A stretch of DNA of 53,262 nt from Thermodesulfobacteriota bacterium (GTDB lineage Bacteria > Desulfobacterota > Anaeroferrophillalia > Anaeroferrophillales > Tharpellaceae), in the NCBI GenBank assembly GCA_024762675.1, contig JANTGZ010000007.1, positions 1-53,262 on the forward strand, written 5' to 3'. Positions 43,266-52,304 of the stretch are shown here, piece by piece. Below the pieces are notes generated by a model. That model saw only the letters and a program-made list of their open reading frames with translations, searched no databases and was not told the origin of the DNA. Within the stretch, counting starts at the first letter, position 1, and each line of letters starts with the position of its first letter. The position numbers and the translations under genes are program-made.

Positions 43266-46200
43266 ATGAACAGAAAAATTATTTTCCTGCTCATCAGCCT
43301 GATTTCAGTTTCATTTCTTTCATTGCGAATGCCCGCGGCAAACGCTGCCAGTAAAGCTGACTACTCCCTGATTCCGCCGTTTGTTTCCGCCGGGGTTCCC
43401 CCTCTAGTCATGCTGGTCATGGGTCGCAACCATAAACTCTATTACGAAGCCTACAACGACGCTTCGGATCTCAATGACGACGGCATTCTGGATGTCGGCT
43501 ACAATCCAGATATTGATTATTACGGCTATTTTGACTCTTATAAAGTCTATACCTACAATAGCACCACCCAACGTTTTGAGCCTGTAGCCTTCACCAGTGA
43601 CAAGAGGGTTCTGGCCGCCGGCCAGTGGAGCGGAGACTTCTTAAATTATCTGACCATGTCGAGAATGGATGCCCTGCGCAAGGTCCTGTATGGTGGCTAT
43701 CGCAGTACCGACACCTCAACAACAACTGTTCTGCAACGAACTTACATACCTCAAGATGCTCACAGTTGGGGAAAAGAGTATGAAAGTATCGCCCGAGATG
43801 GTTTTGACATTAGAGATTATACACCTCTCAACCTGCCGGGTACGGGCTTAAGGCATCTTTTCGCCTCAACCACCCTATCCGACAATGGCGACCCGCTTTT
43901 GCGGGTTCTTCCCGACAATACTCATCGTATCTGGGAATGGGTAGCCAAAGAGCGACCGGTTTGTGACAATTCACTGGAATCTACTGGCGGCAATTATAAC
44001 AGCTACCCAAGTGACCACAATGCCTATGAAGATTTGGTATTGAAGTTCGCCAACGCCTCTCACCTGCAGGGCTCGGGGGCACCAGTAAATGGACGAATCG
44101 ATGGTTCCGGCAATCCTTATGGCAGTGACGATTACTATTTAACTATTTTTGAAGGAATTCTCAATATATCCAACCCCGGCACCTACACTTTTGCGGTTGA
44201 CGGCGACGACGCCGTTGAAGTTATTATCGACGGCACGGTTGTCGCGGGCTGGTACGGCGGGCATGGCAGCTGTAACTGCACCACATACAATGGCACAATC
44301 ACTCTCACTGCCGGCCCACACGATCTTGAATTCAGACACCAGGAAAGAACCGGTGGTGACAACTACTATCTCCGCTGGAACGGCCCGGACAGCAGCAACA
44401 TATGGGAGATTGTCCCGGACTCCGCTTACAGCGGCCTCATTCAAACCACCTACGATGTCCAAACCCCAAACTCAACCATTACTGATTACAAGGTTAGAGT
44501 CCAGGTCGGAGTCTCCGGCTTACTGGAAAGCAACTGCAAACAATATCCCAACGGAGCTTTCAAACCAATCGGCCTTCTGCAACGCAACGGTGAATCAGAA
44601 CGTATGATGTTCGGTTTAATAACCGGATCATACGCCAAGAACACATCCGGAGGCGTACTGCGTAAAAATATCAGTTCTTTTACGGATGAAATCGATCTTG
44701 GCACCGGCGAATTTACTGCCGTAAACGGCATCATCAAAACCATCAACAACTTCCGCACAGTCTGTTTTGATTACGGAAGTTATACATACAACTGCAATTG
44801 CGGCTGGATCACCACCCATCCCCTTGCTGAAGGCCAATGTCGGATGTGGGGTAACCCGGTCGCTGAAATGATGTATGAAGGGCTGCGTTATTTTTCCGGG
44901 AAAGCGGCACCGACAGCAGCTTTCACCTACAGCGGCACAACGGACGACTCGACTTTGGGTCTCCCTTTACCGACCTGGAACGACCCTTATGACCTGACAA
45001 CCGGCTTTGATCACTGCGCCAAACCCTTCATGCTGGTCATAAGCGACATAAACCCCTCATACGATTCAGACCAACTGCCCGGTGTAGACAGTAATTTCGG
45101 CACTTTTACCGGAGATGTACCCGGACTCGATGTCAGTAATGAAGCGGATACAATAGCCAATGAAGAGGGCATTAGCGGCTCGTATTATATTGGTCAGGCG
45201 GGAAGTACCTACGACGGTTCACCAAGCCCGAAAACCGTTACCAGCTTAGGAGATATCCGGGGCCTGGCACCGGAAGAGCCGACCAAAGAGGGAAGTTACT
45301 ACTCGGCCTCCATAGCCTATTATGGTCGAGCTACGGATGTCAATCCTGCTGACAACGATCAGAATATAATCACCTATTCAGTCGGACTTGCATCACCTCT
45401 ACCTCGTATTGAAATACCAATTGGTGATCAGGTCATAACTCTGGTTCCTTTTGCCAAATCAGTCGGGGGTTGCCTTGGTGTCGTAGGTACCCAGGGTGTT
45501 TTTCAACCGACCAACACCATTGTCGATTTTTTTGTTGAAGAAATCACATCAAACTCAGGCACTTTTCGTATCAATTACGAAGACGTTGAACAGGGCGCCG
45601 ACCACGACATGGACGCCATCGTCAAATATGAATACGTAGTCAATGCCGACAACACCGTAACCATCACCCTGACCTCCACCTATGCATCAGGCTGCATCAT
45701 TCAACATTGCGGTTACGTCATCTCCGGTACCACAGCTGACGGCACCTACCTTGAAGTAAGAGATTTCGATACCGGCGTAGGTAGTGATCCTGACTATTTT
45801 CTTGACACACCTCCCGGACAGCTGCCCGGGGGTGGCTGGAATGATGGCGCCGACCTGCCACTGCAAACCTCCAGAACTTTTTCTGCCGGCACCAGTACTG
45901 GTGCTTCACTTTTAAATAACCCCCTCTGGTATGCCGCTAAATGGGGTGCTTTCGACGAAGCCGAAGGTGAAGAGAACAACCTTCCAGACGTAGACAATGA
46001 GTGGGACAAAGATCTTGACGGTGTCCCCGACACCTATTTCTATGTCACCAACCCTTTAAAACTTGAGGAACAGCTCAACAAATCCTTTGCCGACATTCTT
46101 CGCCGTACAGCTTCTGGAACTGCGGCATCGGTAATTTCCAGCTCTCGTTCCGGTGAGGGGGCCATCTACCAGGCTATCTTCTACCCGGAATTTAAAGGTG

Positions 46201-48671
46201 ACGGAGGTAATACCGTCAACTGGGTTGGAAATGTAAACAGTTATTTTATCGATGCCTACGGCAATATGCGGGAAGACAGTAACGGCAATCGCACACTCGA
46301 AAATGACAATGATATGATCATCAAATTTGATGGCACCACGGTCTATAAATATGATGACAGCAATAATAACGGCCAGCTGGACAGCAGCGAACTGACCAAC
46401 CCAACCGTAACCGATATTACCGGCATTAACTTTCTCTGGTCTGCCGGTGACTGGCTCAACACTATAAGCGATGCCAACATCCTGACTCAAAGAAGTTATA
46501 CAGCCACTAACCAGCAACGTTTTATCTTCACTTTTTTGGATCTTGATGGCGATATGGTTGCAGATGACACGACCATTGACAACAGTGGTGAACTTTTAAG
46601 TTTCATCCCTTCCCAAAGTGCTCTTTATCCCTATATTCATGCCATCCCCGCTCCCTTTGAAGCGGTCGACAGTCCCTCTTTCCTGGCTGGCATCATAGAG
46701 CATGGAGTAGTTCTTGACGCCACTGCCTACAACTACTTTGCCGACGTCCAGGCCAGCCGGGTGATAAGTTTTATCCGGGGGCAGGACCAGGGAGAAGACA
46801 GCAGCCACAGCTACACAATCCCGGCCATGCGCAGTCGAACAGTTAACTATCCGATCTCAAGCACTGACACCACCTTAGACACATGGCGCCTGGGAGATAT
46901 TGTTTTCTCCACCCCGACGGTTGTCGGCCGGCCGGCCGAACGTTTCGATCTGCTCTACTCTGATGAAAGTTATGCCGAACTCAGACTACGCTACCAGAAC
47001 CGTCGTCAAATGCTATATGTCGGCGGCAACGACGGTATGCTGCATGCCTTTAACGGTGGCTTTTTTGACTCTGATAACAATAAATTCTGGCTTGACTATG
47101 ATTTAGCCACCAGTACCTTTAACGACAGTACAGGCATATCCTTAGGCGCCGAGATGTGGGCCTATGTCCCCTACAATCTGCTCTCCCATTTAAGCTGGCT
47201 GACGGAAAGCGACTACAACGCCGACTACCATGTCGCCTATGTCGACCTTAAACCGAGAATTTTTGATGCCAAGATATTTGCTGCCGACATTGACCATCCT
47301 CAGGGCTGGGGCACGGTTATGGCGGTCGGTATGCGTTTTGGCGGCGGTCTTATTGCGGCTGATACCGACCGGGACAACTCTGCAGCCAATGAACCAAGCT
47401 TTACTTCAGCCTACATTATAATGGATATCACCAACCCCGAGATTGCCCCTCAGGTGTTGGCGGAGATAACCCTTCCAGACCTCGGCTACACTACCTGTTA
47501 TCCCGGGGTTATCCCTATGAAGGATACCGATACTGCGTCTGATAATAACGACTGGTATCTGGTTTTTGGTTCCGGACCGGCTCCGGCCGTCGGCCATTCA
47601 GCAGCCAACACCCTGGCAGAAGCAATCAGCACTCAGACTGGGAAAATCTATGTCCTGGATCTGAAATGGCTGGTCGAACATAGTGAAATCAAAATGCTTA
47701 ACTCCTCTGGAGTTGCAACTGCTGGCATACAGACCTTCGCTGACCTCGACAGTAACTCATTTATTTCCGACCCGGTAACTATCGATTACGACCTCGATTA
47801 CAAAGCCGACTCTCTTTACTTCGGTACGGTTGCTGGAGATTTTACCAATGGCTGGAGCGGAAAACTGCGGCGCATAATAGTTGAAAACGATGACGATCCA
47901 ACTCACTGGACGGGCGATTCTGTACTAATTGATCTTGGCAGCGTACACAATGGCCAACCAATTGTCGCAGCTCCCGCTGTAGCGGTTGACAATGAACTTA
48001 ACCGGTGGATATTTTTCGGCACCGGCCGTTTCTACAATCGCCTTGATGTCACTAATACAACAACTGCTTATGACCAGCAATCATTTTACGGTATCAAGGA
48101 AGACCGAACTTACAATTCCACAACCAACCAATACACCTGGCACTGGAGTACGATTGATCCGGCTGACCTGCTGGATGTTTCCGGAGTCGGGGTTATCGCC
48201 GGCGGAGCCACGGTTTTCGATACCAACTCAATCGTTACAGCCACGGACTTCAAGGAGTTAAATAGTGCCGTTGAAGGTAAAGACGGATGGCTGCTTGATT
48301 TTGTTGAACCTACGGAAAGAAACCTGGGACAGGCAGCTTTACTGGGAGACATCCTCACTTTCACTACCTACGACCCTTCAGATGACCCTTGTACAATTGA
48401 AGGGTACAGCTCCCTCTATGCACTCTATTATAAAACTGGAAGCGCTTATAAAGAATCGGTCATCGGTACAAAACCAATCACCGGTGAAGTTAAAAAGATT
48501 GCACCTCTCGGTTTAGGGCTCACAATCACACCTAACATCCATACCGGTAAAGCTGAAGGTTCCAAAGCTTTTGTGCAAACCAGTACCGGAGCTATTATAG
48601 GAATCAAGGAAACAAATCCGGGGATTACCAAAAGTGGTGGGGTCTATTGGATGGAAAGAATGGAAGAGTAA
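43266..48671 (+). CDS. pilY1: PilY1-family type IV pilus tip-associated adhesin (1,801 aa) with PA14-like insertion
   Basis: The largest gene. After a signal peptide (cleavage near NAA) the family start FVSAGVPPLVMLVMGRNHKLYYEAYNDASDLND is typical of deltaproteobacterial PilY1. Residues about 255-390 resemble a PA14 beta-barrel (YTFAVDGDDAVEVIIDGT, LTAGPHDLEFRHQERTGG), a carbohydrate-binding fold elsewhere. The C-terminal PilY1 beta-propeller (about 1200 onward) has RQMLYVGGNDGMLHAFNGG and a calcium loop D1507-x-D-x-D-x3-D1515 (DYDLDYKAD). Other acidic DxDxDG-type loops occur at about 68, 916 and 1092. PilY1 is established in pilus biogenesis, calcium-dependent retraction control and adhesion. 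Length exceeds the usual 1,000-1,200, partly through the insertion. Confidence 0.93.
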   Translation: MNRKIIFLLISLISVSFLSLRMPAANAASKADYSLIPPFVSAGVPPLVMLVMGRNHKLYYEAYNDASDLNDDGILDVGYNPDIDYYGYFDSYKVYTYNSTTQRFEPVAFTSDKRVLAAGQWSGDFLNYLTMSRMDALRKVLYGGYRSTDTSTTTVLQRTYIPQDAHSWGKEYESIARDGFDIRDYTPLNLPGTGLRHLFASTTLSDNGDPLLRVLPDNTHRIWEWVAKERPVCDNSLESTGGNYNSYPSDHNAYEDLVLKFANASHLQGSGAPVNGRIDGSGNPYGSDDYYLTIFEGILNISNPGTYTFAVDGDDAVEVIIDGTVVAGWYGGHGSCNCTTYNGTITLTAGPHDLEFRHQERTGGDNYYLRWNGPDSSNIWEIVPDSAYSGLIQTTYDVQTPNSTITDYKVRVQVGVSGLLESNCKQYPNGAFKPIGLLQRNGESERMMFGLITGSYAKNTSGGVLRKNISSFTDEIDLGTGEFTAVNGIIKTINNFRTVCFDYGSYTYNCNCGWITTHPLAEGQCRMWGNPVAEMMYEGLRYFSGKAAPTAAFTYSGTTDDSTLGLPLPTWNDPYDLTTGFDHCAKPFMLVISDINPSYDSDQLPGVDSNFGTFTGDVPGLDVSNEADTIANEEGISGSYYIGQAGSTYDGSPSPKTVTSLGDIRGLAPEEPTKEGSYYSASIAYYGRATDVNPADNDQNIITYSVGLASPLPRIEIPIGDQVITLVPFAKSVGGCLGVVGTQGVFQPTNTIVDFFVEEITSNSGTFRINYEDVEQGADHDMDAIVKYEYVVNADNTVTITLTSTYASGCIIQHCGYVISGTTADGTYLEVRDFDTGVGSDPDYFLDTPPGQLPGGGWNDGADLPLQTSRTFSAGTSTGASLLNNPLWYAAKWGAFDEAEGEENNLPDVDNEWDKDLDGVPDTYFYVTNPLKLEEQLNKSFADILRRTASGTAASVISSSRSGEGAIYQAIFYPEFKGDGGNTVNWVGNVNSYFIDAYGNMREDSNGNRTLENDNDMIIKFDGTTVYKYDDSNNNGQLDSSELTNPTVTDITGINFLWSAGDWLNTISDANILTQRSYTATNQQRFIFTFLDLDGDMVADDTTIDNSGELLSFIPSQSALYPYIHAIPAPFEAVDSPSFLAGIIEHGVVLDATAYNYFADVQASRVISFIRGQDQGEDSSHSYTIPAMRSRTVNYPISSTDTTLDTWRLGDIVFSTPTVVGRPAERFDLLYSDESYAELRLRYQNRRQMLYVGGNDGMLHAFNGGFFDSDNNKFWLDYDLATSTFNDSTGISLGAEMWAYVPYNLLSHLSWLTESDYNADYHVAYVDLKPRIFDAKIFAADIDHPQGWGTVMAVGMRFGGGLIAADTDRDNSAANEPSFTSAYIIMDITNPEIAPQVLAEITLPDLGYTTCYPGVIPMKDTDTASDNNDWYLVFGSGPAPAVGHSAANTLAEAISTQTGKIYVLDLKWLVEHSEIKMLNSSGVATAGIQTFADLDSNSFISDPVTIDYDLDYKADSLYFGTVAGDFTNGWSGKLRRIIVENDDDPTHWTGDSVLIDLGSVHNGQPIVAAPAVAVDNELNRWIFFGTGRFYNRLDVTNTTTAYDQQSFYGIKEDRTYNSTTNQYTWHWSTIDPADLLDVSGVGVIAGGATVFDTNSIVTATDFKELNSAVEGKDGWLLDFVEPTERNLGQAALLGDILTFTTYDPSDDPCTIEGYSSLYALYYKTGSAYKESVIGTKPITGEVKKIAPLGLGLTITPNIHTGKAEGSKAFVQTSTGAIIGIKETNPGITKSGGVYWMERMEE

Positions 48672-48718
48672 AAAAGAGTGAATAGCTTGAACAATATTTT
48701 TTCAAAAGTTCAGTTTCT

Positions 48719-48997
48719 ATGAACCCTAAAATATTTTTTGCGGTTTTTACCACCGTCTTCCTGGCTGAACTCGGCGACAAAACCCAGCTCGCCACAATGC
48801 TTTTTGCCACCGACCGAGAAAATAGCAAACTAACAATTTTTCTGGCGGCCTCCCTGGCCCTGATCGCGGCTACCGCGATCGGGGTTCTGGCCGGTCACCT
48901 GCTCTCACAATTTATCAGTGAAAAAACCCTGCGAATTACTGCGGGAGTTGGTTTCTTACTGATCGGCGGCTTTTTATTGGTTAAAGCTCTGGGATGA
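48719..48997 (+). CDS. Half-size UPF0016/GDT1 family cation transporter
   Basis: A 92-residue membrane protein with one copy of the family signature ELGDKTQLATM (E-x-G-D-K/R-T/S) in its first helix and about three membrane segments. Most family members (MneA, Gdt1, TMEM165) carry two such repeats in about 190-230 residues and transport manganese or calcium; single-repeat forms must assemble as dimers. No second half follows here before the convergent tcdA gene 13 bases away. No good ribosome binding site is seen. It lies 47 bases after pilY1 and may be cotranscribed with it. Confidence 0.8.
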   Translation: MNPKIFFAVFTTVFLAELGDKTQLATMLFATDRENSKLTIFLAASLALIAATAIGVLAGHLLSQFISEKTLRITAGVGFLLIGGFLLVKALG

Positions 48998-49009
48998 TTT
49001 TATTTTACA

Positions 49010-49777
49010 TCAATTTTTTAAGATTTCATCGACTGCATACTGGGCTGCGAGCAGGCCGAAGACCCCAGGCATAAAGATGGCGCTGGGCTGAATGCGCCGG
49101 CGCCGGCCGCGTTGAAAAAACTCTTCCCTCTCCTTCTCTTCATAGGATTCAGGATCACACGATTCAGCGACAATCGGTTCCGGCGAGTAGACAACTGTAA
49201 CCTCTCCTTTTTTGACCCCTTCCCGACGTAGCTGTTTACGCATTACCCGAGCCAGAGGGCAACCACTGGTCATCATCACATCCCCTATTTCAACCTTGCC
49301 TGGCTGGCTTCGCCCGGCAGCCCCCATGGCTGAAATAAAGTTAATATCACGATTCAAACAATTTCTGATAAGATCAAGTTTCGGAGCTGCGCCATCGATC
49401 GCATCAATCAGAAAATCGAAGTTTTTTCCATCTAAAAGCTCGGCTGCGGTATCGTGGTGGTAAAAGGTCTGCCGGCAGATAAGTTTTATCTCAGGATTAA
49501 TATCACAAAGCCGGGCCGCTGCCACTTCGACCTTAGCTTTGCCGGTAGTCGAATGCAGGGCTAAAAGCTGACGGTTGATATTGGTTTCACCAACCAGATC
49601 AAAATCGATCAGGGTGAGACCGCCGACGGCGGTTCGAGCCAGGGCCTCTGCGGCAAATGAACCAACCGCACCAAGGCCGACAATTGCGACATGGGCATCT
49701 GCAAGACGCTTTAGACCAGCTTCACCAAAGAGCAGTTCAAGCCGGGAAAAGGCCGCTGAGGAGAAATTCGAAGTCAC
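49010..49777 (-). CDS. tcdA: tRNA threonylcarbamoyladenosine dehydratase (TcdA/CsdL)
   Basis: Converts t6A37 in tRNAs to cyclic ct6A in an ATP-dependent E1-like reaction. The Rossmann nucleotide site is VAIVGLGAVGSFAAEALART, followed by LIDFDLVGETNINRQ (conserved Asp and Arg). The Cys-containing SGCPLARVMRKQLRREG and the C-terminal FMPGVFGLLAAQ complete the family pattern. I start at GTG 49777, 17 bases after the tatD stop, with GGAAAGAG upstream; it gives the same N-terminal length as E. coli TcdA. An ATG at 49831 lies inside tatD. TatD upstream is probably cotranscribed. Confidence 0.9.
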   Translation of the reverse strand: MTSNFSSAAFSRLELLFGEAGLKRLADAHVAIVGLGAVGSFAAEALARTAVGGLTLIDFDLVGETNINRQLLALHSTTGKAKVEVAAARLCDINPEIKLICRQTFYHHDTAAELLDGKNFDFLIDAIDGAAPKLDLIRNCLNRDINFISAMGAAGRSQPGKVEIGDVMMTSGCPLARVMRKQLRREGVKKGEVTVVYSPEPIVAESCDPESYEEKEREEFFQRGRRRRIQPSAIFMPGVFGLLAAQYAVDEILKN

Positions 49778-49793
49778 TACTAAACTCTTTCCG

Positions 49794-50567
49794 CTAAATT
49801 CTTTCCGGCAAATTGAAAAGACGAAAGGCATTAGCTGTTGTCAAAGCCGCCGTTTCTGCAAGACCCCATCCACGTAAGTCGGCTAAAGACTGGGACACGG
49901 CCAAAACATCTTGAGGCTCCGACTCTCCCTTAGCGACCGAATGAGAGCCGATATAGGGAGCATCGGTCTCCAGCAGGATACGTTCGACCGGCACCATTAA
50001 AGCTGTTTCCCGAACCTTTCGGGCCTGGGGACGGGTCAATCCTCCGCCAAAACCGATGTAATGGCCCAGAGAAAGAAATTTTTCAGCCAACTGCGGGCCT
50101 CCACCATAGGCGTGCAGGACCCCGAAAACTCCGGGGAATTCCCTCAAAATGAGTAAGAGAGGTTCAAAAGCTCGACGACAGTGAATAATGACAGGTAGCG
50201 ACATTATGGCTGCCAGTTCGAGCTGACCCCTTAAAACTTCAGCCTGCTGCGCAGCCGAATAGTCGTTAAGAGCATAATCAAGCCCGATTTCTCCGATGGC
50301 GGCCGGGGCCCGCAAGCGGGCGAGTTGGCGGAAAGGTTCCGGGGAAAAATTGGTCGCCGGAGTCAGCCAGGCCGGATGAAGGCCGATAGCGGCATGGATT
50401 AAGGGGTTAGCGGAAGCCAAACGGCAAGCGGTTCGACTTGAAATAAGATCATAACCGGGAACCATAAAGTTCTCAACCCCAAAACTTAAGGCACGCTGAA
50501 GCACACCATCAAGATCTTGAGCTAAGGGGGAATCGGTCAAATGGCAGTGGGTATCGAAAAGTTTCAT
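49794..50567 (-). CDS. tatD: TatD family metal-dependent deoxyribonuclease
   Basis: A 257-residue TIM-barrel metallohydrolase, with 3'-5' exonuclease activity for E. coli TatD. The metal ligands are visible in order: DTHCHLTD near the start, GLHPAW, GEIGLDYAL (Glu), IIHCRRA (His), VLHAYGG (His) and LETDAPYIG (Asp). All are intact. It lies upstream of tcdA on the same strand and probably shares a transcript. A palindrome and the cytochrome's terminator lie just upstream, where its promoter should be. Confidence 0.93.
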   Translation of the reverse strand: MKLFDTHCHLTDSPLAQDLDGVLQRALSFGVENFMVPGYDLISSRTACRLASANPLIHAAIGLHPAWLTPATNFSPEPFRQLARLRAPAAIGEIGLDYALNDYSAAQQAEVLRGQLELAAIMSLPVIIHCRRAFEPLLLILREFPGVFGVLHAYGGGPQLAEKFLSLGHYIGFGGGLTRPQARKVRETALMVPVERILLETDAPYIGSHSVAKGESEPQDVLAVSQSLADLRGWGLAETAALTTANAFRLFNLPERI

Positions 50568-50579
50568 ACTAAAGTCACT

Positions 50580-50620
50580 GGATTCCGGCCTTCGCCTAAA
50601 TGACGATTTAGGCGGAATCC
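50580..50620. repeat. Palindromic repeat (GGATTCCG...CGGAATCC)
   Basis: GGATTCCG (50580-50587) and CGGAATCC (50613-50620) enclose CGCCTAAAT/ATTTAGGCG (50593-50601, 50606-50614), a perfect two-part stem with a four-base loop. It resembles the dispersed GGAATGAC/GGATTCC palindromes known in many proteobacterial genomes (from memory). It lies in the 5' region of tatD. Confidence 0.65.
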
Positions 50621-50651
50621 CGGCTTAATGCGATGGCATCAAAACACAACT

Positions 50652-50682
50652 AAAAAGGGGCACCAAAATAGTGCCCCTTTTT
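50652..50682 (-). terminator. Rho-independent terminator of the octaheme cytochrome gene
   Basis: AAAAAGGGGCAC (50652-50663) and GTGCCCCTTTTT (50671-50682) are perfect 12-base arms with T-runs in both directions. The cytochrome stops at 50711 on the minus strand, so the terminator serves it. Confidence 0.9.
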
Positions 50683-50710
50683 AGTTTATAAACTAACCAC
50701 TATGCAAGAG

Positions 50711-52042
50711 CTATTTCTTATTCGTCAACTCATACAGGGCCCGCATCTTTTTAGCCTCAGACTGAATTTTTCCAAGATCCTTGGTCATCATCGCCCAGCC
50801 ATACCAGTAGGCATAGTCGGGATTGACATGAAACTGACCCTGGTAGGTCCGCATCCGATGCTTCATATACATCTCAAAAAGAGTCTGTTCTATAGACTCG
50901 GTTCCAGCCGGCAGATCCTTATAGCTGTCTCCAGAGGCAGCACTATAGTCCGTTCTCAAGAAATAGAGGAAATCTGGATAAGCAAAGGTCTGCACACCAC
51001 GTTTCTTCAGAATACCATCTTTGTAAAGATCGGCGACGATCTCAATGCCCTGGGCCAGAAGGCGATCGGCCTTCTGCAGCATCGCATCGCCCATCTCAAG
51101 CTGGGCCTTGCCATAGCTCTCGGCATGACATTGGCTGCAGGTTTTAATCATTTTATCACGTTCTGTCTGCCAGGCCTCCTGGGTCGCCCGAACCATATCG
51201 ACTGAAGTTACCAAAGCCAGACGATCGGTCGGTTTTCCGGTATTGGGGTCCAAAACCCCTAAAGCTTTGAGAATGGTAACTCGGTCAGCGGCCCACTGTT
51301 TATCTTCGGGTAAAGGCAGACGTACACCAAGAAAACCCCAGGCCGTACGATTTTCATGTGTACCATTGGGAAGATGGCAGAACTGACAGGTCGGAGCCGG
51401 AGCACCTTCGGGCAGATTGCCGTCTTGTTTAGCCCGCCAGCGACTACCGTGCTTGGAACTGCTCCACATCTCCCATTGAGGGTGATCGTAACCCATATGA
51501 CACTGTTGACATGCCTTAGGATCTAAAGCTTCCTTTTTCGAAAAACTATGCCGGGTATGACACTCATCACAAGAGTTATTCTGATAACGATAGCCTTTGG
51601 CAATCTGCTCTTTCTTCTGGGCTTCAGTTTTGATGCCCATATTGTGACAACCGCCACAGCCTCGACCACCTTCCATCAATTCATCGGGCTCAACATGAGT
51701 AATCGGCAAAGCGTTCAAAGAGGTCCAGCCAAAATTATGTTTACCCTTGGCAAATGATTCAAATTGCTCCTCATGACACTCTTTACAAACATGCTCATCC
51801 GGCAACAAAGCCAAATTGGAATTTTTGGAGTTTGTATGTTTTTCGCCGTGACAGTCAGCACAGCCAACATCCTCACCGGCATGCTTACTCACTTTCCAAT
51901 CCGCTACCTGGCCGGGTGTGTGTCGCTGATGACACTTAATGCATTTAGCGGAATCGGCCATCACAGGCGTCACGCCGAAACCTACCACCAGAAAACACAG
52001 GACTATCAGAAAAAGCCCTCTTTGCCGCAATTTTCTCATCAT
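50711..52042 (-). CDS. Octaheme c-type cytochrome of the hydroxylamine oxidoreductase (HAO) family
   Basis: A 443-residue secreted protein with signal peptide (cleavage near VMA-DSA) and eight CxxCH motifs: C34, C61, C86, C129, C158, C178, C219 and C302. After the last heme a long helical tail of about 135 residues ends in the family-type segment FHVNPDYAYWYGWAMM. Heme count, long tail and this segment fit HAO-like octaheme cytochromes, which in anaerobes may act on nitrite, NO or hydroxylamine. I cannot tell whether the crosslinking tyrosine of true HAO is present. No NapC/NrfH-type quinol partner is adjacent. A palindromic operator-like site lies 36-57 bases upstream. Heme attachment needs the cytochrome c maturation system to which CcdA belongs. 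Confidence 0.85.
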   Translation of the reverse strand: MMRKLRQRGLFLIVLCFLVVGFGVTPVMADSAKCIKCHQRHTPGQVADWKVSKHAGEDVGCADCHGEKHTNSKNSNLALLPDEHVCKECHEEQFESFAKGKHNFGWTSLNALPITHVEPDELMEGGRGCGGCHNMGIKTEAQKKEQIAKGYRYQNNSCDECHTRHSFSKKEALDPKACQQCHMGYDHPQWEMWSSSKHGSRWRAKQDGNLPEGAPAPTCQFCHLPNGTHENRTAWGFLGVRLPLPEDKQWAADRVTILKALGVLDPNTGKPTDRLALVTSVDMVRATQEAWQTERDKMIKTCSQCHAESYGKAQLEMGDAMLQKADRLLAQGIEIVADLYKDGILKKRGVQTFAYPDFLYFLRTDYSAASGDSYKDLPAGTESIEQTLFEMYMKHRMRTYQGQFHVNPDYAYWYGWAMMTKDLGKIQSEAKKMRALYELTNKK

Positions 52043-52077
52043 TTTTTCTCCTTAACCCAATAAAAATATAAAAGAAC

Positions 52078-52099
52078 CATTGGTCATAATTGACCGATG
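52078..52099. promoter_or_regulatory. Palindromic operator-like site before the cytochrome gene
   Basis: CATTGGTCA and TGACCGATG form 9-base arms (one G-T mismatch) around TAAT, and are 36 bases from the cytochrome start codon. Size and layout resemble a dimeric regulator site of the FNR/CRP/HcpR type, but it is not a match to any consensus I can name with confidence. Confidence 0.4.
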
Positions 52100-52195
52100 A
52101 TTAGACAAACTACATTATTAACATACAACATTAACGAGCTCTCATGCAAATATTTTTATGTTAAAATTCAGTTAATTTTCCAAACAAATAAATGG

Positions 52196-52224
52196 TTGTA
52201 GTTTTTCAAATCTCAAGGTATAGT
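52196..52224 (+). promoter_or_regulatory. Putative sigma-70 promoter of the polysaccharide export gene
   Basis: TTGTAG (52196-52201) and TATAGT (52219-52224, 5 of 6) are separated by 17 bases. The predicted leader is about 75 bases. Confidence 0.45.
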
Positions 52225-52304
52225 GGAGTAGTTATACTAATTCCTAATATAGAATATCAGCGGTCTATTTTTTTAAACCCTCTTGAATAAAAGATGATTT
52301 GATT

